Assembly: GCA_945952415.1 (NCBI GenBank)
Contig: CAMFIF010000005.1
Span: forward strand, 62,001 to 126,000
Direction of reading: 5' to 3'
DNA: 64,000 nt
Origin: an uncultured Rhizobium sp.
GTDB taxonomy: Bacteria; Pseudomonadota; Alphaproteobacteria; Rhizobiales; Rhizobiaceae
Below the pieces are notes generated by a model. It was not told the origin of the DNA, ran no database searches, and saw nothing but the letters and a program-made list of their open reading frames with translations. The position numbers and the translations under genes were made by a program. This document shows, one piece after another, positions 36,267 through 45,545 of the stretch. Within the stretch, counting starts at the first letter, position 1; each line of letters begins with the position of its first letter.

Positions 36267-37859
36267 ATGGCGGCCACGACAACCATGAATGCCCCGGGAT
36301 CGGTCGCCACAACGCGCGACAACGAGCGCATGGACCCGAAGCGCGTCATCGCCTTCTTCGCCATGGTGTTCGGCATGTTCATGGCGATCCTCGACATCCA
36401 GATCGTCTCGGCATCGCTGGCGGAAATCCAGGCGGGCCTCTCGGCCGGCTCGGATGAAATTGCCTGGGTGCAGACCGCCTACCTGATCGCCGAAGTGATC
36501 ATGATCCCGCTGTCGGGCACGCTGGCGCGCATCGTCTCCACGCGCGTTCTCTTCTCCTTCTCGGCGGCGGGCTTCACCCTTGCCTCAGCCATGGCGGCAA
36601 CCGCCACCAATATCGACCAGATGATCGTCTATCGCGCGATCCAGGGCTTCATCGGCGGCGGCATGATTCCGTCGGTCTTTGCCGCGGCCTTCACCATCTT
36701 CCCGCCGTCCAAGCGTCCCATCGTCTCGCCGATCATCGGCCTCGTCGCCACGCTTGCGCCCACGATCGGGCCCACGGTCGGCGGCTATCTCAGCCACGCC
36801 TTTTCCTGGCACTGGCTGTTCCTCATCAACGTGATCCCCGGCATCCTCGTCACGACCGTCACCTGGTCGCTGATCGATTTCGACGAGCCGGATTTCTCGC
36901 TCTTCAAGAAGTTCGACTGGTGGGGCCTCGCCTCCATGGCGCTCTTCCTCGGATCGCTCGAATATGTGCTCGAAGAGGGCAACAACAAGGACTGGTTCAA
37001 CGACGACAAGATCGTGATCGGCACGGTGGTCATGGTGGTCGGCGCGTTCTTCTTCTTCTACCGGGCGCTCACCCGCGCCTTTCCGGTCGTGGATCTCCGG
37101 GCGTTCAAGGATACGAATTTCACCGTCGGCTCGATCTTCTCCTTCATCATGGGCATCGGGCTTTACGGCCTCACCTATCTCTATCCGCTCTATCTCGGCC
37201 GCATCCGGGGTTATGATGCGCTGATGATCGGCGAGACCATGTTCGTCTCGGGTCTTGCCATGTTCCTGACGGCGCCCGTCGCCGGTGCGCTGTCGAGCCG
37301 CTTCGATCCGCGCTTCATGATGGCGCTCGGCTTTACCGGATTTGCCTGCGGCACCTACATGATGAGCCATCTGACGGCGGACTGGGACTTCTACGAACTT
37401 CTGGTGCCCCAGATCCTGCGCGGCTGTTCGCTGATGATCTGCATGGTGCCGATCAACAATCTTGCGCTCGGCACGCTGCCGCCGGACCGCATCCGCAATG
37501 CCTCCGGTCTCTTCAACCTCACGCGAAATCTCGGCGGCGCGGTGGGGCTCGCGGTGATCAACACGGAACTCACCAGCCGCTCGCGCGAGCATTTCGCCCG
37601 GCTCTCCGAACACATCACCTTCTCCAACAAGGAGGCGATCAACTGGCTGAAATCGGTGGCGGGCAATTACCAGAGCTATGGCCTTGACGGGAATACCGTG
37701 GCGCTCAAGAAGCTCAACGGCATGATCATGCAGCAAAGCTGGATCCTGTCCTTCATCGACATCTTCCTAGGCCTTACCGTTCTCTTTGCCTCGCTGGTGG
37801 CTCTCGTCGCCTTCATGAAAAAGCCGCAGGCGGCGGCCCCGGCAGGCTCGGGGCACTAG
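36267..37859 (+). CDS. emrB: EmrB-type MFS drug efflux transporter (DHA2, 14 segments)
   Basis: A 530-residue transporter of the DHA2 family with about 14 membrane segments. The family's motif C region is at LVATLAPTIGPTVGGYLSHAFSWHWLFLINVIPG, and the N-terminus has FMAILDIQIVSASLAEIQ, as in EmrB. It exports hydrophobic compounds using the proton gradient, in complex with EmrA. It lies 115 bp downstream of emrA on the same strand and ends at a rho-independent terminator. Confidence 0.92.
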   Translation: MAATTTMNAPGSVATTRDNERMDPKRVIAFFAMVFGMFMAILDIQIVSASLAEIQAGLSAGSDEIAWVQTAYLIAEVIMIPLSGTLARIVSTRVLFSFSAAGFTLASAMAATATNIDQMIVYRAIQGFIGGGMIPSVFAAAFTIFPPSKRPIVSPIIGLVATLAPTIGPTVGGYLSHAFSWHWLFLINVIPGILVTTVTWSLIDFDEPDFSLFKKFDWWGLASMALFLGSLEYVLEEGNNKDWFNDDKIVIGTVVMVVGAFFFFYRALTRAFPVVDLRAFKDTNFTVGSIFSFIMGIGLYGLTYLYPLYLGRIRGYDALMIGETMFVSGLAMFLTAPVAGALSSRFDPRFMMALGFTGFACGTYMMSHLTADWDFYELLVPQILRGCSLMICMVPINNLALGTLPPDRIRNASGLFNLTRNLGGAVGLAVINTELTSRSREHFARLSEHITFSNKEAINWLKSVAGNYQSYGLDGNTVALKKLNGMIMQQSWILSFIDIFLGLTVLFASLVALVAFMKKPQAAAPAGSGH

Positions 37860-37890
37860 CTTTTCGCCTTACGACCCTCCCTTCGCGATG

Positions 37891-37912
37891 GCGCCTTCGG
37901 GCGCTATTTTTT
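37891..37912 (+). terminator. Rho-independent terminator after emrB
   Basis: A GCGCC/GGCGC stem (37891-37895, 37900-37904) closed by a TTCG tetraloop, followed by TATTTTTT (37905-37912). Confidence 0.8.
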
Positions 37913-37925
37913 ATGCGCCCTGAAG

Positions 37926-37949
37926 AATCTGATTTACGTACCTCAGATT
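37926..37949. promoter_or_regulatory. Inverted repeat upstream of the LacI-xylBA operon
   Basis: Perfect 7-bp arms AATCTGA-N10-TCAGATT, with TACGTA in the spacer, ending 29 bp before the lacI start. It is a candidate autoregulatory operator, although its arms are farther apart than in a typical LacI-family site. Confidence 0.45.
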
Positions 37950-37978
37950 TCCCGCTAAGGAGGCGGCGGGAGAACGAG

Positions 37979-39004
37979 ATGAAGCCGACCGTCCATGACA
38001 TTGCGAGCGAAGCGGGGGTCAGCCTTGCTACCGTCGACCGGGTGCTGAACGGGCGCCCGGGCGTCCGGGCTCCCACGCGCGAGCGAGTGCTCAAGGCCAT
38101 CGAGAAGCTCGGCTTCGTGCGGGATGTGGCGGCCGCCAACCTCGCCAAGGGGCGCGTCTATCCGCTCACCTTCATCGTTCCCTCCAATGACAATTCCTTC
38201 ATGGCGGCGCTGCGGGCTGAGATTGCGGCCCAGCAGGCGCGCGGACCGCTGGAACGCACGGCCATTTCGGTGACGACGGTACCCGCCTTCGATGTGGAGG
38301 CCCTGGTCGCGGCCCTCGACCGTGTGCGGCTGGAAAAGACGGCCGGGCTTGCCGTGGTCGCCATCGATGCCGCGCCCGTTCGCGATGCGCTGGCCCGTGT
38401 CGTCGCGGAGGGTATCCCGGTCGTTACGCTTGTCTCCGACCTGCCGGAGAGCGAGCGGCACCATTTCGCCGGCATCGACAACGAGGCGGCCGGGCGTACG
38501 GCCGGTTCGCTGATGGGGCGCTTCCTGGATGGCCGGCGGGGGAGGATCGGACTGGTCGTCGGCTCGCTCGAGGTGCGCGACCATCGCCAGCGGCTCGAAG
38601 GGTTCCGGGCTGCCCTACAGGAATTCGAGACGGATCTGACACTGCTGTCCCCGGTCGAAGGGCGCGACGAGCCCGAAAGGGTTCATGCGCTCGTCACGCA
38701 AATGCTCCGGGACGAACCGGCGCTTCTGGGGATTTACAGCCTTGGGGCCGGAAATCGCGGCCTGATCCGGGCCCTTTCGGAACAGGCGCGGAAGCAGCCG
38801 CTTCGGGTGATCGCCCATGAACTGACCACCCATACCCGCGCCGCGCTGGAGGCCGGCCTGATCGACATCGTGCTCAACCAGGATGCCGGCCATGAAGTCC
38901 GCAGCGCCATTCGGGTGCTGAAGGCGCAGGCCGACGGACAGGCGGTCATCGCGGCGCAGGAGCGGATCCGCATCGACATTTTCCTCAAGGACAATCTTCC
39001 ATGA
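37979..39004 (+). CDS. LacI-family regulator of the xylose genes
   Basis: A 341-residue LacI-type protein: HTH at the extreme N-terminus (KPTVHDIASEAGVSLATVDRVLNGRPGVR), hinge to about residue 60, then a periplasmic-binding-protein-like sugar domain with a D-ribose-type pattern. ATG 37979 is preferred because it starts the HTH directly and GGGAG precedes it. It is the first gene of a lacI-xylB-xylA transcript (27 bp to xylB), so it presumably responds to xylose or a related sugar. Confidence 0.9.
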   Translation: MKPTVHDIASEAGVSLATVDRVLNGRPGVRAPTRERVLKAIEKLGFVRDVAAANLAKGRVYPLTFIVPSNDNSFMAALRAEIAAQQARGPLERTAISVTTVPAFDVEALVAALDRVRLEKTAGLAVVAIDAAPVRDALARVVAEGIPVVTLVSDLPESERHHFAGIDNEAAGRTAGSLMGRFLDGRRGRIGLVVGSLEVRDHRQRLEGFRAALQEFETDLTLLSPVEGRDEPERVHALVTQMLRDEPALLGIYSLGAGNRGLIRALSEQARKQPLRVIAHELTTHTRAALEAGLIDIVLNQDAGHEVRSAIRVLKAQADGQAVIAAQERIRIDIFLKDNLP

Positions 39005-39031
39005 CCTACTTTCCAGCAAGGAGCTTTTGCC

Positions 39032-40486
39032 ATGTATCTCGGGCTTGATCTCGGCACTTCGGGCGTCAAGGCGCTGCTGATCGACGATGCGCAGCGGATC
39101 GTCGGTTCCACCCATGCGCCGGTCTCGCTGAGCCGGCCGCATCCCGGCTGGTCGGAACAGGATCCGGCCGAATGGGTGAGTGCGACCGAGGCCGCCATGA
39201 CGGCGCTCAAGGCGGCGCACCCGGCAGAGCTTGCCGCGGTCAGGGGCATCGGCCTTTCCGGCCACATGCATGGTGCGACGCTGATCGGTGCCGACGATGC
39301 GGTGCTCCGCCCCTGCATCATGTGGAACGATACCCGCTCCCACAGGGAAGCGGCCGAACTCGATGCCAATCCGGCCTTCCGCAGGATTTCCGGCAATATC
39401 GTCTTTCCGGGCTTCACCGCGCCGAAGCTCGCCTGGGTGGCGAAGAACGAGCCCGAGATTTTCGACCGGGTGAAGAAGGTGCTGCTGCCGAAGGATTACC
39501 TGCGCCTCTGGCTTTCAGGCGAGCATCTTTCTGAAATGTCCGATAGCGCCGGCACCTCCTGGCTCGATACGGCGGGGCGCAAATGGTCGGCGGAACTGCT
39601 TGCTGCGACCGGTCTCGACGAAAGCCACATGCCCGGCCTCGTCGAGGGCACTGAGGCAGCGGGCATGCTGAAGCCCGCGCTTGCCGCCCGCTGGGGCATG
39701 GCGCCCGGCGTGGTGATTGCCGGAGGCGCGGGGGACAATGCCGCCTCCGCCTGCGGCATGGGAACAGTCGCGGAAGGCCGCGCCTTCGTTTCGCTCGGCA
39801 CATCCGGCGTGCTCTTTGCCGCCAATGCCAGCTACCTGCCGAAGCCGGAAAGCGCGGTTCACACCTTCTGCCACGCGCTGCCGGACACCTGGCACCAGAT
39901 GGGCGTGATCCTCTCCGCCACGGATGCGCTGAACTGGTATAGCGGCGTGACGGGCGCAAGTGCTGCGGCGCTGACGACGGAACTTGGCGATAGCCTGAAA
40001 GCCCCGTCCTCCGTCACCTTCCTGCCCTATCTTGCCGGCGAGCGCACACCGCTCAACGATGCCGCGATCCGCGGCGCCTTCGTCGGTCTCGGCCACGAAT
40101 CCTCCCGCGCGGTGCTGACACAGGCGGTGCTGGAAGGGGTGGCCTTCGCGCTTCGCGACAATCTCGAAGCCCTGCGTTCGGCCGGAACCGAGCTTTCCCG
40201 CGTGACGGCCATCGGTGGCGGCTCGCGCTCCCGCTACTGGCTGGCGGCCATGGCGACCGCGCTCGGCCTGCCCATCGACGTGCCGCAGGACGGCGATTTC
40301 GGTGCCGCCTTCGGAGCGGCGCGCCTCGGGCTGGTGGCCGCGACGGGGGCCGATCCGCTCGCCGTCTTCACCCCGCCGGAAACGGAAGAGACCATCGATC
40401 CCGATACCGCCCTCGGCGACGCCTATGCAGCGGCCTATGAGCGCTACCGCGCGCTCTACCCGGCGCTGAAGACCCTTTCGCACTGA
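39032..40486 (+). CDS. xylB: Xylulokinase
   Basis: Phosphorylates D-xylulose to xylulose-5-phosphate. The 484-residue FGGY-family kinase has phosphate-binding motif [16 protein letters not shown] at the N-terminus, the sugar-binding region GHMHG ... WNDTR, and catalytic Asp235 in [12 protein letters not shown], corresponding to Asp233 of E. coli XylB. The length matches XylB (484). AAGGAG precedes the ATG. xylA follows after 32 bp. Confidence 0.96.
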   Translation: MYLGLDLGTSGVKALLIDDAQRIVGSTHAPVSLSRPHPGWSEQDPAEWVSATEAAMTALKAAHPAELAAVRGIGLSGHMHGATLIGADDAVLRPCIMWNDTRSHREAAELDANPAFRRISGNIVFPGFTAPKLAWVAKNEPEIFDRVKKVLLPKDYLRLWLSGEHLSEMSDSAGTSWLDTAGRKWSAELLAATGLDESHMPGLVEGTEAAGMLKPALAARWGMAPGVVIAGGAGDNAASACGMGTVAEGRAFVSLGTSGVLFAANASYLPKPESAVHTFCHALPDTWHQMGVILSATDALNWYSGVTGASAAALTTELGDSLKAPSSVTFLPYLAGERTPLNDAAIRGAFVGLGHESSRAVLTQAVLEGVAFALRDNLEALRSAGTELSRVTAIGGGSRSRYWLAAMATALGLPIDVPQDGDFGAAFGAARLGLVAATGADPLAVFTPPETEETIDPDTALGDAYAAAYERYRALYPALKTLSH

Positions 40487-40518
40487 TCCAGAAGAACAGA
40501 CCACAGGAGAACCTGAGC

Positions 40519-41829
40519 ATGAGCACCGGCTTTTTCGGCGATATCGCCAAGGTGAAATATGAAGGCCCCGAGAGCACCAATCCGCTCGCCTTCCGTCATT
40601 ACAATCCCGACGAGATCGTCATGGGCAAGCGCATGGAAGATCACCTGCGCTTTGCCGTGGCCTACTGGCACACCTTCACCTGGCCGGGCGGCGACCCCTT
40701 CGGCGGCCAGACCTTCCAGCGCCCCTGGTTCAACGACAGCATGGAAGCGGCCAAGATGAAGGCAGATGTCGCCTTCGAATTCTACGACCTCCTCGGCGTG
40801 CCCTTCTATTGCTTCCACGATGCGGATGTTCGCCCCGAGGGCAAGGATTTCCGCGAGAATACCCGCAATCTCGAGGAGATCGTCGATTACCTCGGCAAGA
40901 AGCAGGGCGAGACCGGCAAGAAGCTGCTCTGGGGTACTGCGAACCTTTTCTCCAACCGCCGCTACATGTCGGGCGCTGCCACCAATCCCGACCCCGATGT
41001 CTTCGCCTTTGCGGCTGCAACCGTGAAGACCTGCATCGACGCCACCATGAAGCTCGGCGGCGAAAACTACGTGCTCTGGGGCGGTCGCGAAGGCTACGAG
41101 ACGCTCCTCAACACCGATCTCAAGCGCGAGCTTTCCCAGCTCGGCCGCTTCCTGAACATGGTCGTGGACTACAAGCACAAGATCGGCTTCAAGGGCACCA
41201 TCCTCGTCGAGCCGAAGCCGCAGGAACCCTCCAAGCACCAGTATGACTACGATGTCGCGACCGTCTACGGCTTCCTGAAGGAATACGGGCTGGAGAAGGA
41301 AGTGAAGGTCAATATCGAGCAGGGCCATGCGATCCTCGCCGGGCACTCCTTCGAGCACGAGCTGGCGCTTGCCAATGCGCTCGGCATCTTCGGTTCCATC
41401 GACATGAACCGCAACGATTACCAGTCCGGCTGGGATACGGACCAGTTCCCGAACAACGTCCCGGAAATGGCGCTTGCCTATTTCCACGTCCTTGCGGGCG
41501 GCGGTTTCACCACGGGCGGCACCAATTTCGATGCGAAGCTGCGCCGCCAGTCCATCGATCCGGCCGACCTGCTGATCGGCCATATCGGCGGCATGGATTG
41601 CTGCGCCCGCGGCCTCAAGGCGGCCGCGAAGATGATCGAGGATGGCGCGCTGTCGAAGCCGCTCGAGGATCGTTACAGCGGCTGGGAAAGCCCGGAAGCC
41701 CAGGCGATCCTGCGCGGCGAAGTCTCGCTCGATGCGCTTGCCGCAAAGGTGGAGATCGGCAACATCAATCCCGAGCCGCGCTCGGGCCGCCAGGAATATC
41801 TGGAAAACGTGGTCAACCGCTACGTCTGA
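40519..41829 (+). CDS. xylA: Xylose isomerase
   Basis: Converts D-xylose to D-xylulose using two divalent metals. The 436-residue protein has the [15 protein letters not shown] block, the catalytic-His block YCFHDAD, the metal-binding [19 protein letters not shown] and the C-terminal YSGW motif, and the length of proteobacterial group II enzymes (E. coli 440). AGGAGAACC precedes the ATG. It is the last gene of the operon; two palindromes follow in the gap before the convergent trhO. Confidence 0.97.
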   Translation: MSTGFFGDIAKVKYEGPESTNPLAFRHYNPDEIVMGKRMEDHLRFAVAYWHTFTWPGGDPFGGQTFQRPWFNDSMEAAKMKADVAFEFYDLLGVPFYCFHDADVRPEGKDFRENTRNLEEIVDYLGKKQGETGKKLLWGTANLFSNRRYMSGAATNPDPDVFAFAAATVKTCIDATMKLGGENYVLWGGREGYETLLNTDLKRELSQLGRFLNMVVDYKHKIGFKGTILVEPKPQEPSKHQYDYDVATVYGFLKEYGLEKEVKVNIEQGHAILAGHSFEHELALANALGIFGSIDMNRNDYQSGWDTDQFPNNVPEMALAYFHVLAGGGFTTGGTNFDAKLRRQSIDPADLLIGHIGGMDCCARGLKAAAKMIEDGALSKPLEDRYSGWESPEAQAILRGEVSLDALAAKVEIGNINPEPRSGRQEYLENVVNRYV

Positions 41830-41846
41830 CAGCCTGCACGACCGTC

Positions 41847-41942
41847 ATGCTCGGGCTTGTCCCGAGCATATGCCTTTGGTGATGGCAGGCGGAACGGCCG
41901 ACGTTCGAACCGAAAGCAGATCCTCGCCCCAGGGGCGAGGAT
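41847..41942. repeat. Dispersed palindromic elements, copies 2 and 3
   Basis: Copy 2 is ATGCTCGGG/CCCGAGCAT (41847-41855, 41861-41869) with loop CTTGT. Copy 3 is ATCCTCGCCCC/GGGGCGAGGAT (41920-41930, 41932-41942). Both share the GTCAT-type flank and ATCCTCG arm of the copy at 10684 and lie between convergent genes. Confidence 0.7.
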
Positions 41943-41991
41943 GACGGACAGTGATTTCTGCCCGGACAATGAGCCTGTCGGTGAATGAAGA

Positions 41992-42936
41992 TCAGCTGCC
42001 CATGTGCCTTTCGCCGCGCTTCCTGGCGAGCGCGATCTGGCGCTGGCGCTCGCGGTAGCGTTCGAGATCGGCCGCACTGCGGGTGCCGTGGCAATGGGGG
42101 CAGGAGACGCCTTCCTCGAAGAGCGGCGAGGCGCGGTCTTCAGGGGTGAGGGGATAGCGGCAGGCATGGCAGAGCGTGTGCTCGCCCTGATTGAGACCAT
42201 GGGTGATCGAGACGCGTTCGTCGAAGACGAAGCAGGCGCCTTCCCAGAGGCTTTCCTCCGGCGGCACTTCCTCCAGATATTTCAGAATGCCGCCCTTGAG
42301 GTGATAGACCTCGTCGAAGCCGTTCTCCTTCATGAAGGCGGTGGCCTTCTCGCAGCGGATGCCGCCGGTGCAATACATGGCGAGCTTCGGCTTGTTGTGC
42401 AGGCCGGGGTTCTGGCGCACCCATTCGGGAAATTCGCGGAAGGTCTTGGTGTTCGGATCGACCGCGCCCTTGAAGATGCCGATCGCCGTTTCGTAATCGT
42501 TGCGCGTGTCGATGACGATGGTGTCGGGGTCAGAGATCAGCGCGTTCCAGTCCTTCGGTTCCACATAGGTGCCGACCACCTTGAGCGGGTCGATGTTCTC
42601 GACGCCCATGGTGACGATCTCCTTCTTTAGCCGAACCTTCATGCGCAGGAAGGGCATCTTCGCGGCGCCGCTTTCCTTGTGCTCGAGGTTCTGGAACTCG
42701 GGCTGTGCGCGGAGGAAGGCAAGCACCCTGCGCAGGCCCTCCTCGGGCCCGGCGATGGTGCCGTTGATGCCCTCATGGGCCAGAAGCAGCGTTCCCTTCA
42801 CGCCGTTTTCGTCGCATGTCGCCTGCAGCGGCGCGCGAAAATCGCGGAAGCGGGCAAAGGGCGTGAAATGGTAGAGGGCGGCCACCAGGAAGGGGCCGTC
42901 CGTTGCGGCGGGGGCGTTTTCAAGCGTCTGTGTCAT
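41992..42936 (-). CDS. trhO: tRNA uridine(34) hydroxylase (rhodanese domain)
   Basis: Oxygen-dependent hydroxylase making 5-hydroxyuridine at tRNA position 34. The 314-residue protein has the UPF0176 N-terminal domain ([16 protein letters not shown]) and a rhodanese domain (about 130-230) whose active-site loop is CTGGIR with Cys189, then a Cys-rich C-terminus ([21 protein letters not shown]). ATG 42936 begins the family N-terminus; the longer frame upstream is not supported. Isolated, convergent with xylA. Confidence 0.94.
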   Translation of the reverse strand: MTQTLENAPAATDGPFLVAALYHFTPFARFRDFRAPLQATCDENGVKGTLLLAHEGINGTIAGPEEGLRRVLAFLRAQPEFQNLEHKESGAAKMPFLRMKVRLKKEIVTMGVENIDPLKVVGTYVEPKDWNALISDPDTIVIDTRNDYETAIGIFKGAVDPNTKTFREFPEWVRQNPGLHNKPKLAMYCTGGIRCEKATAFMKENGFDEVYHLKGGILKYLEEVPPEESLWEGACFVFDERVSITHGLNQGEHTLCHACRYPLTPEDRASPLFEEGVSCPHCHGTRSAADLERYRERQRQIALARKRGERHMGS

Positions 42937-43005
42937 GCCCCGGAAATAATCCCTGGGGGCGTCCGGTGCAACCGCTTTCCGCACCCCGCTGCGCTTTGCC
43001 TTTTG

Positions 43006-43488
43006 TCAAAAGAGCTGGAATTGCGGGCTTTCCGGCGGTGACCGACGCGCGGGCAGCACTCCTTCCGGGGCTCCTTCGGCCCCCATCAGCGCTGCCAGAA
43101 GGCGGCCATCCGCTTCCGTCAGCGGCAGGAGGCCGTAGCGGAAGGGATAGGCCCAGTTGCTCTTGCCGCGGGTTAGTTCCAGCGCGTCAAGATGCGGGCG
43201 GATCGGAACGGGTTCGGCTGCGAGCCAGCGGACATCGAGCCTGAATGGCACGAAGCCGCCGCCCATGTCGAAGCGATAGGGGGCCGTTCCCGCAACGAGG
43301 CCGCAGGCGGTGAAGGACATGAGCCCATCCTTCATCCCATAGGTCCGGGAGGGGGAGTAATAGAAAACCCGGTCTCCCGGCGAGAGCCGACGCAGCGGCC
43401 CGCCCTTGCCGTGGCAGACCTGCATGAAGCCGTCCCGCTTGCCGATCTCCACATGATCGGCGGAGGCAATGGCGAGCCAGTTGCGCAT
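43006..43488 (-). CDS. EVE-domain protein (UPF0310)
   Basis: A 160-residue single EVE domain: [46 protein letters not shown] carries the PUA-like modified-base-binding fold. EVE domains are thought to read modified nucleobases and are often found with restriction or RNA-modification genes, but no such gene lies near here. It begins 2 bp after the VOC gene and is therefore its operon partner. Confidence 0.88.
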   Translation of the reverse strand: MRNWLAIASADHVEIGKRDGFMQVCHGKGGPLRRLSPGDRVFYYSPSRTYGMKDGLMSFTACGLVAGTAPYRFDMGGGFVPFRLDVRWLAAEPVPIRPHLDALELTRGKSNWAYPFRYGLLPLTEADGRLLAALMGAEGAPEGVLPARRSPPESPQFQLF

Positions 43489-43490
43489 GG

Positions 43491-43853
43491 TCAGGCCCCC
43501 GTGTGGAGGACGCGAAGCCGGGCGCCGTCCGGGCCTTCCGCGACGAAGGAATAGCCGAATTCGCGGCGCACCGGCGGATCGATGATCGAAAGCCCCTCGG
43601 CCTTCCAGCGGGTATGGGCCTTGTCGACCTCCTCATCGGAACCCGCATGGAGCACGAGCTCGGCGCTGGCACCGCTGAACTGGACCTCCGGCTTTACCGC
43701 ATCCCGCTTCCAGAGACCGAGGGTGAGGCCATCGGCGGCAAAGAGCGCGAAGCCCGGGGATTCTTCGATCGGGCCGGCGCCGAGCGCTGCCCGGAAAAAG
43801 GCGACCGAGGCCGCGACATCGCTGACATAGAGAATGGTCATATCGAGTTTCAT
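43491..43853 (-). CDS. VOC (glyoxalase/bleomycin-resistance) superfamily protein
   Basis: A 120-residue protein with two beta-alpha-beta-beta-beta units of the VOC fold ([21 protein letters not shown] ... [17 protein letters not shown]). These small VOC proteins can be metal-dependent enzymes or binding proteins; here the usual metal ligands are not obvious. Start MKLDMTI at 43853 is chosen over the frame extension. It lies between a WYL-type regulator and the EVE gene on the minus strand. Confidence 0.85.
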   Translation of the reverse strand: MKLDMTILYVSDVAASVAFFRAALGAGPIEESPGFALFAADGLTLGLWKRDAVKPEVQFSGASAELVLHAGSDEEVDKAHTRWKAEGLSIIDPPVRREFGYSFVAEGPDGARLRVLHTGA

Positions 43854-43902
43854 CACTTCATCTCCTCTTGGCTGGTGACGAAGGACGGTATGCACGAGGT
43901 AA

Positions 43903-43938
43903 CTGTCAGTTTTTGTCAGTAGTAAAATTCACCGACAG
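43903..43938. promoter_or_regulatory. TGTCAG repeat cluster upstream of the VOC-EVE genes
   Basis: Two direct TGTCAG copies (43904-43909 and 43914-43919) and an outer CTGTC/GACAG inverted pair lie 50-85 bp before the VOC start. Positions 43914-43931 match a site upstream of the WYL regulator gene at 16 of 18 bases. Confidence 0.5.
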
Positions 43939-43962
43939 ATAGGCCCGATCCGTGCACAAAGG

Positions 43963-44658
43963 TCATATTGGTTGTTCCGGAATCTGCTTCTCCTGACGCC
44001 AGGCCTTCAGCAGCGCCTGCCGGCGGCGCGGGTAGCGGCGGCCCGTGCCGGAGAGCGCCTCGATGCGATCGACGCGGAAATGGCGAAAGCCGTTGCGCAA
44101 TTCGCACCAGGCGATGACCACCCGCACCTGCTCGAAGAAACCGAGGGCGAAGGGCCATATGTCCCGCTCGGTCCCATTGCCCCTTTCGTCCGAATAGAGG
44201 AGGTGGAGGACCTCCTCATGGCGGATGGCGCTGCGCACCCGGCTCAAGTCGAAACGGGCCGGCTTGGGCGCGGGCGTCGAACCGATCAGAAGATGGGTGG
44301 AGGCGAGATGATCGCGCAGATCCTCCGGTAAAACATGGGTAATCTTGGCCAGCGCATCGGCAGCAGCGCCCGCCAGGCCCTCATCCGTGCGCTTCGCCAC
44401 CCAGCGGATTCCGAGAACAAGCGCCTCGATTTCCTCTCGCGTCAGCATCAGCGGCGGCAGCATGAAACCGGGCTTCAGGACATATCCGAGACCCGGCTCT
44501 CCCTCGATGTCTGCCCCTTGCGCCTGAAGGGTCGCAATGTCGCGGTAGAGCGTGCGGAGCGAAATGCCAAGCGTATCGGCCAGGTGCTGTCCGGCCACGG
44601 GATAGCGGTGGCTGCGGAGCAGCTGAAGCAGGCCGAGCAGTCGTTGCGCACGCGCCAA
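43963..44658 (-). CDS. YafY-type HTH/WYL-domain transcriptional regulator
   Basis: A 231-residue regulator: winged HTH at residues 1-60 (RLLGLLQLLRSHRYPVAGQHLADTLGISLRTLYRDIATLQ) and a WYL domain (about 135-225) that senses a ligand. It starts with TTG at 44658, supported by AGGAG seven bases upstream; no ATG or GTG is nearby. It is upstream of and co-directional with the VOC-EVE pair, and both have a matching 18-bp element in front of them, so it probably regulates itself and that pair. Confidence 0.88.
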   Translation of the reverse strand: MARAQRLLGLLQLLRSHRYPVAGQHLADTLGISLRTLYRDIATLQAQGADIEGEPGLGYVLKPGFMLPPLMLTREEIEALVLGIRWVAKRTDEGLAGAAADALAKITHVLPEDLRDHLASTHLLIGSTPAPKPARFDLSRVRSAIRHEEVLHLLYSDERGNGTERDIWPFALGFFEQVRVVIAWCELRNGFRHFRVDRIEALSGTGRRYPRRRQALLKAWRQEKQIPEQPI

Positions 44659-44679
44659 ATGGGTTCTCCTGCCAAATCC

Positions 44680-44714
44680 TGTCAGCAGTATAATTCAAAA
44701 CTTGGAATTGTGAA
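44680..44714 (-). promoter_or_regulatory. Predicted promoter and operator of the WYL regulator gene
   Basis: On the minus strand TTCACA (44709-44714) and TATACT (44687-44692) are spaced by 16 bp. The -10 lies inside the element TGTCAGCAGTATAATTCA (44680-44697), which recurs in front of the VOC gene, suggesting autoregulation. Confidence 0.5.
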
Positions 44715-44808
44715 CCGCCTTCCACAGGGCGGCGAGGACATACTCGACAAGCGGGGCGCAAGCGTGTAGGCCTAGCCGCAATTCAATCGTTTTAATGGAG
44801 GTGGCGTC

Positions 44809-45447
44809 ATGGCTGGCAAAACGGAAAAACTCCTGTCGATCCTGAAGCTTCAGCCGGTCGTGCCGGTGCTGATCGTGGAGGATGTCAAATCCGCCGTGCC
44901 GCTGGCCCGGGCGCTGGTCGCGGGCGGCCTCCGCGCGATCGAGATCACCATGCGCACGCCTGCAGCGCTTGATGCCATCCGCGCCGTGGCGGACGAGGTG
45001 GAGGGCGCCTATGCGGGCGCCGGCACCATTCTCAACCCCGCCCATTTCGAAGCGGCGGAGAAGGCCGGCTCCACCTTCATCGTCAGCCCGGGGGTTACGC
45101 GCCCGCTCATCGATGCGGCGAAGAATTCCCCCGTGCCGCTTCTGCCCGGGGCGGCAACGCCCAGCGAAGTCATGACGCTGCGCGATGAAGGTTATGAGGT
45201 CCTGAAGTTCTTCCCCGCCGAACAGGCAGGGGGTGCCGCCTATCTGAAATCGCTGGCCTCGCCGCTCGCCGGAACGCTCTTCTGCCCGACGGGCGGCATC
45301 AGCCTGAAGATCGCGCCGGATTATCTTTCAGCCCCCAATGTGATCTGCGTCGGCGGCTCCTGGGTGGCGCCGAAGGATCTGGTGGCGAAGGGCGACTGGG
45401 ACGGCATTACCCGCCTTGCGGCCGAAGCCTTCGCGCTCCGGTCCTGA
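44809..45447 (+). CDS. eda: KDPG/KHG aldolase
   Basis: Splits 2-keto-3-deoxy-6-phosphogluconate into pyruvate and glyceraldehyde-3-phosphate in the Entner-Doudoroff pathway. The 212-residue protein has the general-base Glu45 in AIEITMRT and Schiff-base Lys133 in EVLKFFPAE, at the same positions as E. coli Eda. TGGAGGTG provides a strong ribosome site. It stands alone, without edd or zwf, in a 360-bp divergent arrangement with the WYL gene only by proximity. Confidence 0.95.
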   Translation: MAGKTEKLLSILKLQPVVPVLIVEDVKSAVPLARALVAGGLRAIEITMRTPAALDAIRAVADEVEGAYAGAGTILNPAHFEAAEKAGSTFIVSPGVTRPLIDAAKNSPVPLLPGAATPSEVMTLRDEGYEVLKFFPAEQAGGAAYLKSLASPLAGTLFCPTGGISLKIAPDYLSAPNVICVGGSWVAPKDLVAKGDWDGITRLAAEAFALRS

Positions 45448-45545
45448 TCCGGCTTTTTCCGCGAGAAAGTTTCCCGCTCCGTTTGTATCTTCGGTGAAGT
45501 CTTCCTATCTTTGGCGCGACCCTTCCGCCAATGGAGACATGGCCC

